From contig QANZ01020749.1 in the NCBI GenBank assembly GCA_003254925.1, positions 75,356 through 139,355 of the forward strand: a stretch of DNA of 64,000 bases. Reading direction: 5' to 3'. The notes below the pieces were generated by a model, which did no database searches, had not been told where the DNA came from, and saw only the letters and a program-made list of their open reading frames with translations. The translations under genes were made by a program, and so were the position numbers. The stretch comes from Chamaecrista fasciculata (Eukaryota; Streptophyta; Magnoliopsida; Fabales; Fabaceae). Position 1 is the first letter of the stretch, and each line of letters begins with the position of its first letter. Below are positions 22,747-42,700 of the stretch, one piece after another.

Positions 22747-24853
22747 TCAGTTTGACTCAGATGCCAAAGGCTTGACCTTCTCCCGCAGGAACTGCAGTAT
22801 ATGCTCTCGTTTCCAATTATCGATTCTGCAACACCCAAAACAAACTTGTCATAATGCAATATTTTCATATCCTCTTTTCTACGACGAAACCAAACTTTTC
22901 ACCTATACTCTGACCACCATGACATGACAAAATCCTTTTCTTTTCCAGTCTCTATAGGCTCACAATAGGTTATGAGAACAATTTTTACCAATGATTTACA
23001 AAGTGATCGTAGCTATTCCAATGAACTCTTCTACGCTTTAAAGTCTAGAAAATCATCTACATTATACATAATTACAAAACATTTAACTGAACAATACAAT
23101 GGCCACTATTGTTAATGAAGACATTCATAATAATTTGGCAACGTCATGACAGAATTATAAGGATTAACTACAAATAATTTCATGAGATGCTAACAAATTA
23201 GTTTTTTATGGATTGTCATGAGTTCTCACCTGATCGTTTCCTTATGTTGACCTGCATCATCGAGCATAATCAACTTTGGTGGAGAATTGAAAATATACTG
23301 AACTTTAACCGACGGGAATTGATCTTTATCCTCTTCAATGAAGCCCACAATTTCAGGATAGAAAACGAGTTTCCTCATGCAGACTTGTATAAAAGCACCG
23401 GTGTACCTAATCTATTTAAGAGAAGAACTATTACATGAGAATTTCTTACATTTGAAACAGAGAGACACTACATTGAAGAATGCTAATATGACAATGAAGG
23501 TAGTCTATCCTAATCTTTGGCGTGCTTGAGAAATATTAAGACAATGCAACTTAGTTTTTTTCTCTGCTCTCGAACATAAATTTACTTAAAGCTTTAATAA
23601 TCAGCACTCAGCACTATACTTCCTCCTGAAATATTTTTCAATAAGACTAAAAGACTCAATCATTTTGATGGAGTGTCACAGTGTCGGACATGTGTTTGTA
23701 TCCGACACCATACGACACATATTTATAAGTTTCAGAATATAAAATCATTTTGTTTTTGTGACTTTAACATGGCAAAAGATAGAAAAAACAACACATATGA
23801 ATGTGTCATGAATAGATATTGTAATTTATAAAGTTTTCATTAATATTTGTGGATATCTTTAATTGTCTCTTGATTTTTTGTCTATTGTTAGAATTAAATA
23901 TAGATATATAAATATATACCGTGTCCTCTATGTCAACGTCTGTGCTTCATAGAGCTCAATTAACCATTTATAGTGAATAGAGGAGTACAACAGAATCATC
24001 CTTCACCTTAATGTTGACATGTAAATTGTAGTGTAAATTTCCAACCACATATGTCTTACCCAAATTGTCATGCAGTTAGAATTGTGCAAGTAGGTTTGAG
24101 ACCAACATTGTCTTACACAAAACCTAATTTTGAAGCAGATTTTGTTACTTTATAAGATATAGCAGTAATTCTGTAAACATTTACATACCTTGGTTGTGGC
24201 ATCATTGGAGTCTTCCGTGCAACACTTCAAACAATCTGATACCAACTCTGCAACCAAATTATGTGTTCAGTACAAGTTTATAATGTTGAAATTGTAGATT
24301 CATATATGACAATTAATACTGACGAAACAGCGTTCAAAAACAAGGAGACCTTGATGCTGCAGGCTTCGTTCAATTGTAAGAATATCAGAATTCTCCCATT
24401 CAATCACCAAAGTTATTAGCTTATTGCCAATAGACAAGTTATGAAGTAAAATCAAAGCATAAGTATAGAATTGAATAAAGAAGTCAAATACTTGTCATCC
24501 TCTATTTGATGCAAAGTTATATCAAGACATTATCAGAGTCCCAAAAAATGAAAGCGAGAAAAGGGCCCTAAAAAACAATGGATCAGAGACGTGAGAATGA
24601 AATGAAGGTATGAAAAGCGTTGCGCGAGAGGAAGAAACAAGAGATTATAGAGAAAAGGGATTGGGGATTGACCCTTGTCCTTGACATAATCGGCGAAAGT
24701 ATTGCAGTCAGAGCACAAAGCAAGTCCAGAAAAACCCAGATTCTCGCATTCTCTTGAGCTCAGCTGCTCCGTTGGCGTGCCCAAAGGTACTACTGATGCC
24801 AACATCAACACCACTATAGCAATGCCGTAGATCGACGCCTTCATCTTCATCAT
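22747..24853 (-). CDS. SEP15: SEP15/SELENOF-like thioredoxin-fold protein, 4 exons
   Basis: Exons in coding order: 24853-24673, 24247-24189, 23411-23230, 22825-22747; 166 residues with consistent phases. An N-terminal hydrophobic signal (IYGIAIVVLMLASVVPLG) leads into a Cys-rich segment, RECENLGFSGLALCSDC, then SDCLKCCTEDS. That segment is typical of the part that binds UDP-glucose:glycoprotein glucosyltransferase in animal SELENOF. The SELENOF/SELENOM thioredoxin-like domain follows (VCMRKLVFYPEIVGF, YIFNSPPKLIMLD, IDNWKREHILQFL). Where the animal protein has C-G-Sec this one reads C-M-R, so no selenocysteine or second redox residue is present. Likely an ER-lumen folding helper. The open frame extends further 5' only with a non-ATG start, so I chose the MMKMKAS ATG. 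The exon 1 donor (gtcaat) is weak. Confidence 0.88.
23650..23955. repeat. Dispersed 'gtgtcggacatgtgt' repeat in SEP15-like intron
   Basis: It contains 'gtgtcggacatgtgtttgta', 'ccgacaccatacgacacat' and a final 'gtctgtgcttcatagagc'. It is related to the tract at 6,900-7,030. It lies in the intron between the second and third coding exons. Class unknown. Confidence 0.45.
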
Positions 24854-25129
24854 CTCTCTCTCTGCCTTCGCCAACTCAAGTAAAGTAAACTACTCCTCAA
24901 ATTACATTTTTAAGTCATCTTCCTTTCCAGGGCCAGCCCAAGACTGGGATGTTCTCTAGTTTTTGTTTGGGCTTTAAGCTCCTAATAATGTTTCTGTCCA
25001 AAATTTTCATTGATTTTTTTGTTTTACCCAAAATAATCCCTACAAAGGAGAATATCATACGCTTTTCGACTGTTAGCGTTAATGTTATACGCCCCATTAT
25101 ATATATATTTTTTTTGGGTTAGACTATAA

Positions 25130-25352
25130 TGTAAAGTTTGATTCTTGATATGAGATGCAATGAGTCATGAGCCAATAAGATAATGACATGTGAAAGAGTT
25201 ATTGTATGTAACTAGCGATGTGACTCCATACACAGTTTTGATTAATTAAAAATTTTATTTTTTTTATTATTTTTCAGTAGTAAATTACAACAATAGCTAT
25301 AATTATACTACATCAGCAATTATTGCATTCCAAGAATCAAACTTTGCATGCA
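25130..25352. mobile_element. MITE with ~29-bp inverted ends
   Basis: The left end 'atgtaaagtttgattcttg' is mirrored by 'caagaatcaaactttgcat' at the right end. About 223 bp, no ORF. It lies upstream of the SEP15-like gene. Class not resolved because the target duplication is unclear. Confidence 0.65.
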
Positions 25353-26164
25353 CTGACCCATATTTTTTATTTGGTGTGTGGAAACAATTTTTATTCTACT
25401 ATAATTATTCTTTGCTTATTTGAACTGTCCAAAAAAGAAAAACTGCGACCAGCAGGTACTTAAATGTCTATTCGGCCAAAAAAAAAAGGTACTTAAATGT
25501 CTAAAACTAGCTAAAATAGCTCCTTCATTTTTTTTTTGATCTAAAAATAGCTCCTTCATTTATTAACCTTTTTTTTAATGATTAATATTGTCTTGGGACT
25601 CTGGCCCAAACTTATTTCCCTCCACTCTAAGACAACAATTATATAGCTAGTTTCTTTTTTATATTGTCAAACGATGAACACTCGGTGACTCGGATATATT
25701 AAAAAGATAAAGGAAACCAGCAGGTTCTTTTTTTCCCCCTCTTTTGTAGAGCGGAAGCGTTTTCTCTTGATGTATTTCTTCTGCAAAGGCACTGCTATAA
25801 GCTATAACCATTAAACGACAACTACAAGGACATTGTTTACTATTGTTTGTGGGAGATGCCAACCTTCTCGAGGTTGTTTTCAACAGTGATATAATTGAAG
25901 CGCATAATGCAACAACAAAAGCAAATGAGAAAATTGGATTTTCCACAGAAGCGGTTCAAGAACTAGCATGGAAACACCAGAAATCCTGTTTAATGACAGA
26001 CTGATTAGTAAGTATTAACAGAGATGGCCAAGACAAAAACCTATAGGCTATTGCCACCATATTTACTTTCGTGGCCCTGTATGTCAAAAGAATAATAAAA
26101 AAGAGAGAGAGATGTTACAATATTGCACAGATAAAGAAATTCTAATCTGAAGTTGCCAGAAATT
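25353..26164. other. Spacer between SEP15-like and BAGP1-like genes
   Basis: AT-rich sequence with short A and T runs. A minus-strand open frame at 25,659-25,946 has no ATG at its opening and no family match, so I do not call it. The right part probably holds the BAGP1-like 3' UTR. Confidence 0.5.
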
Positions 26165-36270
<10,106 letters not shown>

Positions 36271-37221
36271 AATCTTCGAATAGAAATAACTTATCAACAA
36301 TTGAAAGGTCTCAAGACTTTCATCGGTACACTTCTAGGGCTCAGAGGATTTTGGAAAGCCATGCCAAAGTGCTGAATTTGAAGAATGCGAGAAACAGAAC
36401 GAGAAAGAGAGAGTCAAAGTTGGACCGTTGAAGAGAGAGAGAGACAGAGGGAAGTGTCAAAAGAGCGGCATATCCTAAATTACTCATCGCGTTATGTTTG
36501 CTAATATGACGAAAGATTCTTTAGAAAGAATCGTTGATGTGAAATACACGATATGGTTAACATTATTTTCTATGATTCTTTATTAATTCTTCTAAGTTAA
36601 ATAATTACCTATTCGGACATAAGTTTATTTGCCGATAGATTATAACTTAACTACGGATTTATCACTTAACGCGATTCTTTTATCATCTTATTAAAGAGTT
36701 TGATTTGATCTTTACATTTCTCACAATTTAAAATGGTAACAATTATTTTTGGCCAAAAAAAAATAAATAAATAAAATGGTAACAACTATTCTGTGTCGTT
36801 TAGGAATGGCACCCGCATAGAGTGGGGACGGAGGAGGACCTTCCCATCCTCACCAATCATTGTCCTTTTCATTCCCGTCCCCACTCCTCACTCTGGGGAT
36901 GGAAAATCCATCCCTATCCTCCGGCTCCCCACAGTCCCCACGAGGATCCCCACAATATAATTTGTTTTTAATAGAAAACTAGGAATGCACTGAATTAAAA
37001 TACAGAATCCAATAATAAACACAGACTGAAAGCAATCTATAGGGGACTTATTTCAAACAAACAATTATTATCTAATCAGTAATAAATAAAGATAATATGA
37101 ACCTAGACTCTCGGTACACCCCTGATCAAAACAAGTGAGGGCGTGCAACTATTAGGGTAAAGTTTATTTTGACTGGGACTATTAGGGTAAACTCAATGAG
37201 TGAATGATGGATTTTGGGATA

Positions 37222-37360
37222 TCTATACTATTCAAAAAAACAAGGTTTTGCTCTGCCACGTGTCGCATTTTTAGACAAAGTTCATTCCTCTCTCTTCACC
37301 AATAGCTGACACCTGTCGTTTTTTATAGCTGACACCTGTCGTTTTTTTTTTAACCAAAGT
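37222..37360 (+). mobile_element. Helitron 5' end fragment, ending at a gap
   Basis: It starts 'tctatactattcaaaaaaac', the same as at 11,817, and continues 'aaggttttgctctgccacgtgtc'. It contains a direct repeat, 'atagctgacacctgtcgtttttt', twice. It ends at the single N at 37,361, so the 3' terminus is unseen. The base before it is A, and the sequence resumes with 'ttatat' in the empty-site copy, matching Helitron A|T targeting. Confidence 0.65.
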
Positions 37361-37361
37361 N
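37361..37361. other. Single-N join with empty-site repeat
   Basis: Just before the Helitron start and again just after the N the sequence reads tgatggattttgggatat. Confidence 0.9.
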
Positions 37362-37425
37362 TGATGGATTTTGGGATATTATATATATGACCAATATATA
37401 TATATATATATTGATTGATATATCA

Positions 37426-37870
37426 CTATTTGGGCGTACGCCACTTCGGCCTTCGCACCGGGCCTCTTTTCCTCCCCGAACTCTTCGGGGCATCCACGGA
37501 CCTGATCAGACCCATGTTCTCCATTCTGAGGGCGTCCGACCCTTCCTCGTCTCGCTCTCACACACGATTGCCTTGCCCTGCAATTATCGGTCTCCACCAC
37601 TCTCTGGTGGAAACGTGGGCTATGACTATGACGTAGTGCGCCCCCCGCGCTAGCCACTTCCTCTCATCTTTCTCTATAAATACCGCATAATCCAGCTATT
37701 TCCAGGTTAGCTACTATCTTCATTTCAGAGCCCTCTTACTCTCTTCTCATTCTCACACTAACTTGAGCGTCGAAGTGTTCTTCGCAGGGTCCCCCTATGA
37801 AGTCTTTTTGCAAGTACTTCGTCACTCAAAACTTGCTCCAGCAGCCCCCCTCTTGAACTAGGTAAGTCTT
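37426..37870 (+). repeat. Probable Gypsy-type LTR fragment
   Basis: This stretch is locally GC-rich. It has a TATA-like 'ctctataaatac', then 'cactaacttgagcgtcgaag' and 'ttcttcgcagggtccccc', a combination typical of U3/R/U5 regions of plant Ty3/Gypsy LTRs (from general knowledge). No matching second LTR, primer site or coding part is seen, so it is a fragment or solo LTR. Frames here are incidental. Confidence 0.5.
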
Positions 37871-38172
37871 GTCTTATTTATAGTTTATCATATATATATA
37901 TGTGTGTGTGTCAATCTAAGGGTTGAATATTAATCTATAAAATTAGATCTAATGGACGAAAGTTGTTTGTAATTATAATATATATATATATAATTCGGGG
38001 ATGGGGACTCCGCAGGGCAGGGGGTATACTCTCTGTCCCCATCTCCAAATTACATTCAGGGTAAAATTTAACCCTATCCCCAACTCCATGGGAAATTTTT
38101 CTCCGTATCTGGGGATCCTCGCAGGGCAATATCCGCGGGGATCCCCATTTTTGGGGAAAATTGCCACCTCTA

Positions 38173-39611
38173 GCTGCCTGTAGATTTTAAGTTGAATTGA
38201 ATTGAGTTTAGACTCACCAAAGTCACAATATATTTTTAGACTCTATAAATACTTAGAGAGAGATATACATATCTCCAATCAATAAGATTCTTTTATTTTA
38301 TATAAGAAGATAAGACATATATTATTTTTTTTTAAGGTTAAAGTCATATTTTGATCCCTCAAGTTTGTTTAAAGTGAGTTTAGTCAAAACATCAATATTA
38401 ATTTTCGAAGTATTATTTGATCTCGTTTGTCAATGGTTCCAACTAAGAAAAGAAAGAACTCGTCAAGAATAATTTGTAGTTTTAATTTCGTTGCCTTTGA
38501 ACTTGAAACGAGATAAATAATTAAATATAACCAAATTCAAAAAACAAACGAGTGAACGACACATTTTAAGCTCGATTTCATGCTTGATTTGACATTGTTT
38601 GTCGATGATTTCAACTAAGTAAATAAATAACTCATCAAATTTATCCTGTAACTCTGATTTTAATCGTTTTAGGGTTTGAAATGAGAGAAATATAACTATG
38701 TTCAATAATTTAAGGAAGAAAATAGTTTTTTTTACCTTTAATAATTAAGTTATACAACATCATATCATATATATTAAAAAAAACAAGGCTCACATTTATT
38801 TTACGGATGTACATCATATACATACACACTTAAATATTTATTCCTTTTTAAGCCATTATTTAAATATTTATATTTGGTAGTGCATTTTTAATTTGGTTTC
38901 TTATATATGTAATATGATGGGATCTAACTCTTTAGAACTTTTTTTTTATATAATTTTAGATTTTATAAGTTATTTAGAAGTTTCACTTTTTATTCTGAAA
39001 GATTGAATATTATCAATTTATCATATTTATTTTATTTTAAATTCGAATGTAATGAATATAGAGTTACATATTTTTTTTTTATGAAANATATAGAGTTACA
39101 TATTTTTTTTTATGAAATTGGATCCTTTGAATTTACTCTCTTTATAATTCTCAACATTTAAGAAATTTATGGCCGTCGGATTTCATCCTCTTCATTGATT
39201 TTGACATGTGGAAGTCTAGTTTAATGGAACGTTGCTTTTTGTGTCAAACTTGTGAGTGAAAAAGTAACTTTAGACAAATGTAGGACTTTTCAAATACAGA
39301 GGATCCAGATCCGTGTTTTTACGAGTTTTTTATTTATATGCAATTGGAAGCATTAAGAATTAATATCAAATTGAAATATGAAAATGAATAATTCGTTTCA
39401 CAATTAAACAAACACAATTTATCATATCTTTTTCATTTTAAATCTAAATACGATGAGATGAAAGTTATGATTATAACAATTTTTTTTATTTAGACAGATC
39501 ACAAGTAAATAAGATTAAATTAATTATGGAAAAAAAATCAAATTAAAGCCATTAAATAGTAAAGTTTTTGAAATGAAAATTCGAATTTATCTTTGCATAT
39601 GTTAGGGATAA
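38173..39611. other. AT-rich intergenic stretch
   Basis: No gene recognised. A weak Helitron-like start ('atatattaaaaaaaacaaggctcaca') occurs near 38,768. A single N at 39,087 is flanked by a repeated 'atatagagttacatattt' block, suggesting a redundant join. Confidence 0.5.
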
Positions 39612-40620
39612 AAGAAATTAGGCCAAAGTGCGAATTTGGTCCTACAACTTTGTTGCAATTCCCAAATCAGTCCTATAACTTTTTTTGTCTCGAATTTGGT
39701 CCTATAACTTTGCTCCAGTTTCCAAATTAGTCCTATAACTTTTTTTGTATCGTATTTGGTCCTGTATCTTTGCTCCAGGTTCCAAATCAGTCCTATATCT
39801 TTTTTTGTCTCAGGTTTGGTCCCATATCTTTTGAAAACCTCCCACTGTTAGTCTTCCGTCTATTTTAAATTACAATTAAGTCCTGAAAACTTCAAGTCCC
39901 TTTCACTTTAGTCCCTGACGATCAAAATGAAAGTGAAAGAGCATCCTTGAAGATTCGCAAACTTTATATCTTGGTCCCTAATACATGAATTCTTCATGAA
40001 ATGGAATAGAAATACAAAAACAACACAAATTAAAGCAAATGACAGAGGGACCAAAACTGAAAACGCATAAAATTTAAAACCCACCAGAAAATGCTCAAAC
40101 TCGCCGGAAAACGTACAAAAATCGCCGAGAAACTCAAGAATTCATCCAGAAACTTCAATTCTCAATGAAATCTCACTCAAATAATCGCCCTCAAATGTTT
40201 TAAAAAAGAATTTTAAAAAATCCAAACTTTTGAGGGAGGTGATAGAAGAAATGTAAGGGATTTTAGAACTTCTCTCTCGGAATCACCAAATGTAAGGGAA
40301 TCTTCTATCACCTCCCTTCTCAAAAGTGTGGATTTTCAAAAATTCTTTCTTAAAGCATTTGAGGACGATTATTTGAGAGAGATTTCAGTGAGAATTGGAG
40401 TTTTTGGATGAGTTTTTGAGTTTCTCGTCGATTTCCGTACGTTTTCCGGTGGGTTTTAAATTTCATGCGTTTTCAGTTTTGGTCCATCTGTCATTTGCTT
40501 TAATTTGTGTTGTTTTTGCATTTCTATTCCATTTCATGAAGAATTCATGGATTAGAGACTAAGATGTAAGGTTTGAGAATATTCAGGGATGCTTTATCAC
40601 TTTCATTTTGATAGTCAGGG

Positions 40621-41070
40621 CAGTGATGTTAAACCCGGACCGGACCGGTCGGACCGGGAGCCGAAGAGAGGAACGGCTTGGTTCAACCCAAAGAACCAAA
40701 GTGAGGGTTGGACCGGAATGGACCGGGAAAAACCGGCCAAAAACCGGAAAACCGGGTCCACCCGGCGGACCGTCTAGAGAACCGGTTCTGCAAATTTTTT
40801 TTTTCCCCTTCGTTTTAAAATGGTTCAGCAGATCTCGGCAGCTGGAGGAGAAGGAGGCACGTCGGAGATAAGGGGTCTGAGATGCACCAGTATCGACGGA
40901 GGGCGTAGACAAACTCTCGATTAGGCGATGGACGACGGCATCGCGAGTTCGCTGGGTGGGAGGCCATATGCTGAAGGAGATGCCGCCGCCGCCAGCTTTG
41001 TCGGATTTGGGAGGAGCCTCTGTCGGCGGTGGAGCGGAATCTTGCTCCGCCGCGGGTGGTGGTGGGGTTG
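40621..41070. mobile_element. GC-rich 'ccggaccgg' insert in copy A, incomplete
   Basis: It starts 'cagtgatgttaaacccggac' and carries many 'accgg' units like the element at 13,738, then a GC-rich stretch with 'gccgccgccgcc'. It ends at the single N at 41,071, so the far end is unseen. Its base composition contrasts sharply with the AT-rich host element. Open frames here on both strands look incidental. Confidence 0.5.
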
Positions 41071-41071
41071 N
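41071..41071. other. Single-N join with repeated foldback arm
   Basis: 187 bp before the insert (40,434-40,620) reappears after the N (41,072-41,258) with about four mismatches. Confidence 0.9.
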
Positions 41072-41562
41072 CGTACGTTTTCCGGTTGGTTTTAAATTTC
41101 ATGCGTTTTCAGTTTTGGTCCATCTGTCATTTGCTTTAATTTGTGTTGTTTTTGCATTTCTATTCCATTTAATGAAGAATTCATGGATTAGAGACTAAGA
41201 TGTAAGGTTTGAGAATCTTCAGGGATGCTTTATCACTTTCATTTTGATAATCAGGGACTAAAGTGAAAGGAACTTGAAGTTTTCAGGACTAAGCTATAAT
41301 TTAAAATTGACAGAGGACTAACGGTGAGAGGTTTTCAAAACATATGGGACCAAAACTGAGACAAAAAAAGATATAGGACTGATTTGGGACCTGGAGAAAA
41401 GATGCAGGACCAAATACAAGACAAAAAAAGTTATAGGACTAATTTGGGAACTGGAGCAAAGTTACAGGACCAAATTCGAGACAAAAAAAGTTATAGGACT
41501 AATTTGGGAATTGTAACAAAGTTATAGGACCAAATTCGCACTTTGGCCAAGAAATTATGATT

Positions 41563-41643
41563 ACCACCGTTCTTGTTGCTTTGTGGTTCAGTGCTTTCTT
41601 GTGAATGGCCTGGGTCGCGGGTTCAAGAGCTGGTAACTAATAA
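41563..41643 (+). mobile_element. Short tRNA-like SINE fragment beside copy A
   Basis: It contains an A-box-like 'tggttcagtgc' and a B-box-like 'gggttcaagagctgg', spaced as in a tRNA-derived SINE head. The flanks repeat: 'aagaaattatgatt' lies at 41,549-41,562 and again at about 41,644-41,657, preceded by 'ataa' on the right. The left 'ataa' is found on the far side of copy A. No poly-A or TTG tail is clear. Confidence 0.5.
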
Positions 41644-42700
41644 AAGAAATTATGATTTATTAATTTTGAGGAAAACAAAATAGGGTGGGAAACAGACAAG
41701 AATTAAAATAAAGGGAGGAAGGGTAGGGTAATAGTGTAGAGTGTAGTAGTGGAAGCTGAATTAAAACAAGGCTCTTGTTACTTACTGGTCAGTCACCTAG
41801 GTTTATACTTTATAACGTTAACTTCTCATTTGGTCTTCCACGCCGCCAACTCCAACTATCCTCACACCTCGCTCATTCTCAATGCTCCATTCTTTCTGTC
41901 TCTGCGCCTCGCTCTTCTTTCTCTTTTAACCTCCACACTACTCTCGCTACACATGCACGTAAAGTAAAACTTCACTTTCTATCTACTTTACCATTTCTGC
42001 TCTGAAACCGTTTATTTCTCAGGTATGCTATATTGCACCTTATGCTTCTCTTCTTTCAACTCTTTTTATATCTCCACTTGAATTCCCCTTGCTACATTTA
42101 CTCTATCATGTTGTTCTCTGTGCGTTCAGGCATCTCCAATTTCTTCCTTCTCAAACCCACCAATTTGAATTTTTGTTTCTTTTGTCTTGCCTCTAAGCAT
42201 TCTGAAAAGTGCATGCTGATTTGAGATTCGGATTATTGATATGCAGTAGTGAATTCATGATTGATTATTTTATTTGTGCCAGTAAATTTTTAATGTTTTG
42301 CTATGACCATTTAACACTTCATTGTCCTGACCTCACGCTGATCGTTTCTTTGATGAGACTTGAGAACGCTTTTTTCTCCTAATGTCCTCCCCTTCCATCT
42401 TGCTTTCAAAGACGAATCTTGATATTGCATTAATTCCAAGTTGCTAATTGTTTTGTCCCAAAGTGAGTCCGCTTTGCATTTGATGTTGAAACAATTCAGC
42501 AGCTTTTATCCCTTCCTTTGCTCTGACATCTGATTCTTTTTTCTTGTTATTCGTACATCCAAAATGTTGAATTTTAATTCTTTGGTGGACGTTTATTCAT
42601 GAACCTGCAAATTCTGAATTTGATCAGGTTGACTTTATGGGAGCGAGCATCTCTTTGATGTTACCGGTAAAGGGGAGCTTACTTTGTGGAAGACAATCTC

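Larger units (their letters stand above)
36801..38172. mobile_element. hAT-like element or remnant with nested insertions
   Basis: The left end 'taggaatggcacccgcatag' is mirrored loosely by '...aaaattgccacctcta' at the right, i.e. inverted TAG-x-x-GTGGCA type ends common in plant hAT elements. Both sides carry GC-rich subterminal 'ggggac..' or 'ccccatcc..' units (36,820-36,955 and 38,000-38,155). No 8-bp target duplication is evident. A Helitron end and an LTR fragment lie inside it. No transposase was found. Confidence 0.5.
39621..41548. mobile_element. Foldback Mutator-like element (copy A) with exact 9-bp TSD
   Basis: Left end 'ggccaaagtgcgaatttggt'; right end 'accaaattcgcactttggcc', an exact inverse. 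The 9-bp duplication aagaaatta lies at 39,612-39,620 and 41,549-41,557. Long mirrored arms carry tandem 'ttggtcctataactttgctccag' units near the ends and share an inner arm with copies B and C. There is no transposase. The right arm is interrupted at 40,621-41,071 by a GC-rich insert and a gap, and 187 bp of arm (40,434-40,620) is repeated after the gap (41,072-41,258). Confidence 0.87.

Noticed and set aside
23208..23438. Plus-strand frame MDCHEFSPDR...
   Set aside because: Antisense shadow of the SEP15-like third exon.
25659..25946. Minus-strand frame with a hydrophobic N-terminus that could look like a secreted peptide
   Set aside because: The frame opens at GTG, not ATG, and has no splice partner or recognised motif.
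37379..37657. Overlapping open frames on both strands in GC-rich DNA
   Set aside because: They lie in a probable LTR fragment. GC-rich DNA has few stops by chance, and no domain is visible.
40583..41102. Several overlapping frames in the 'ccggaccgg' insert
   Set aside because: Translated repeats on both strands, crossing a gap base; no protein-like composition.
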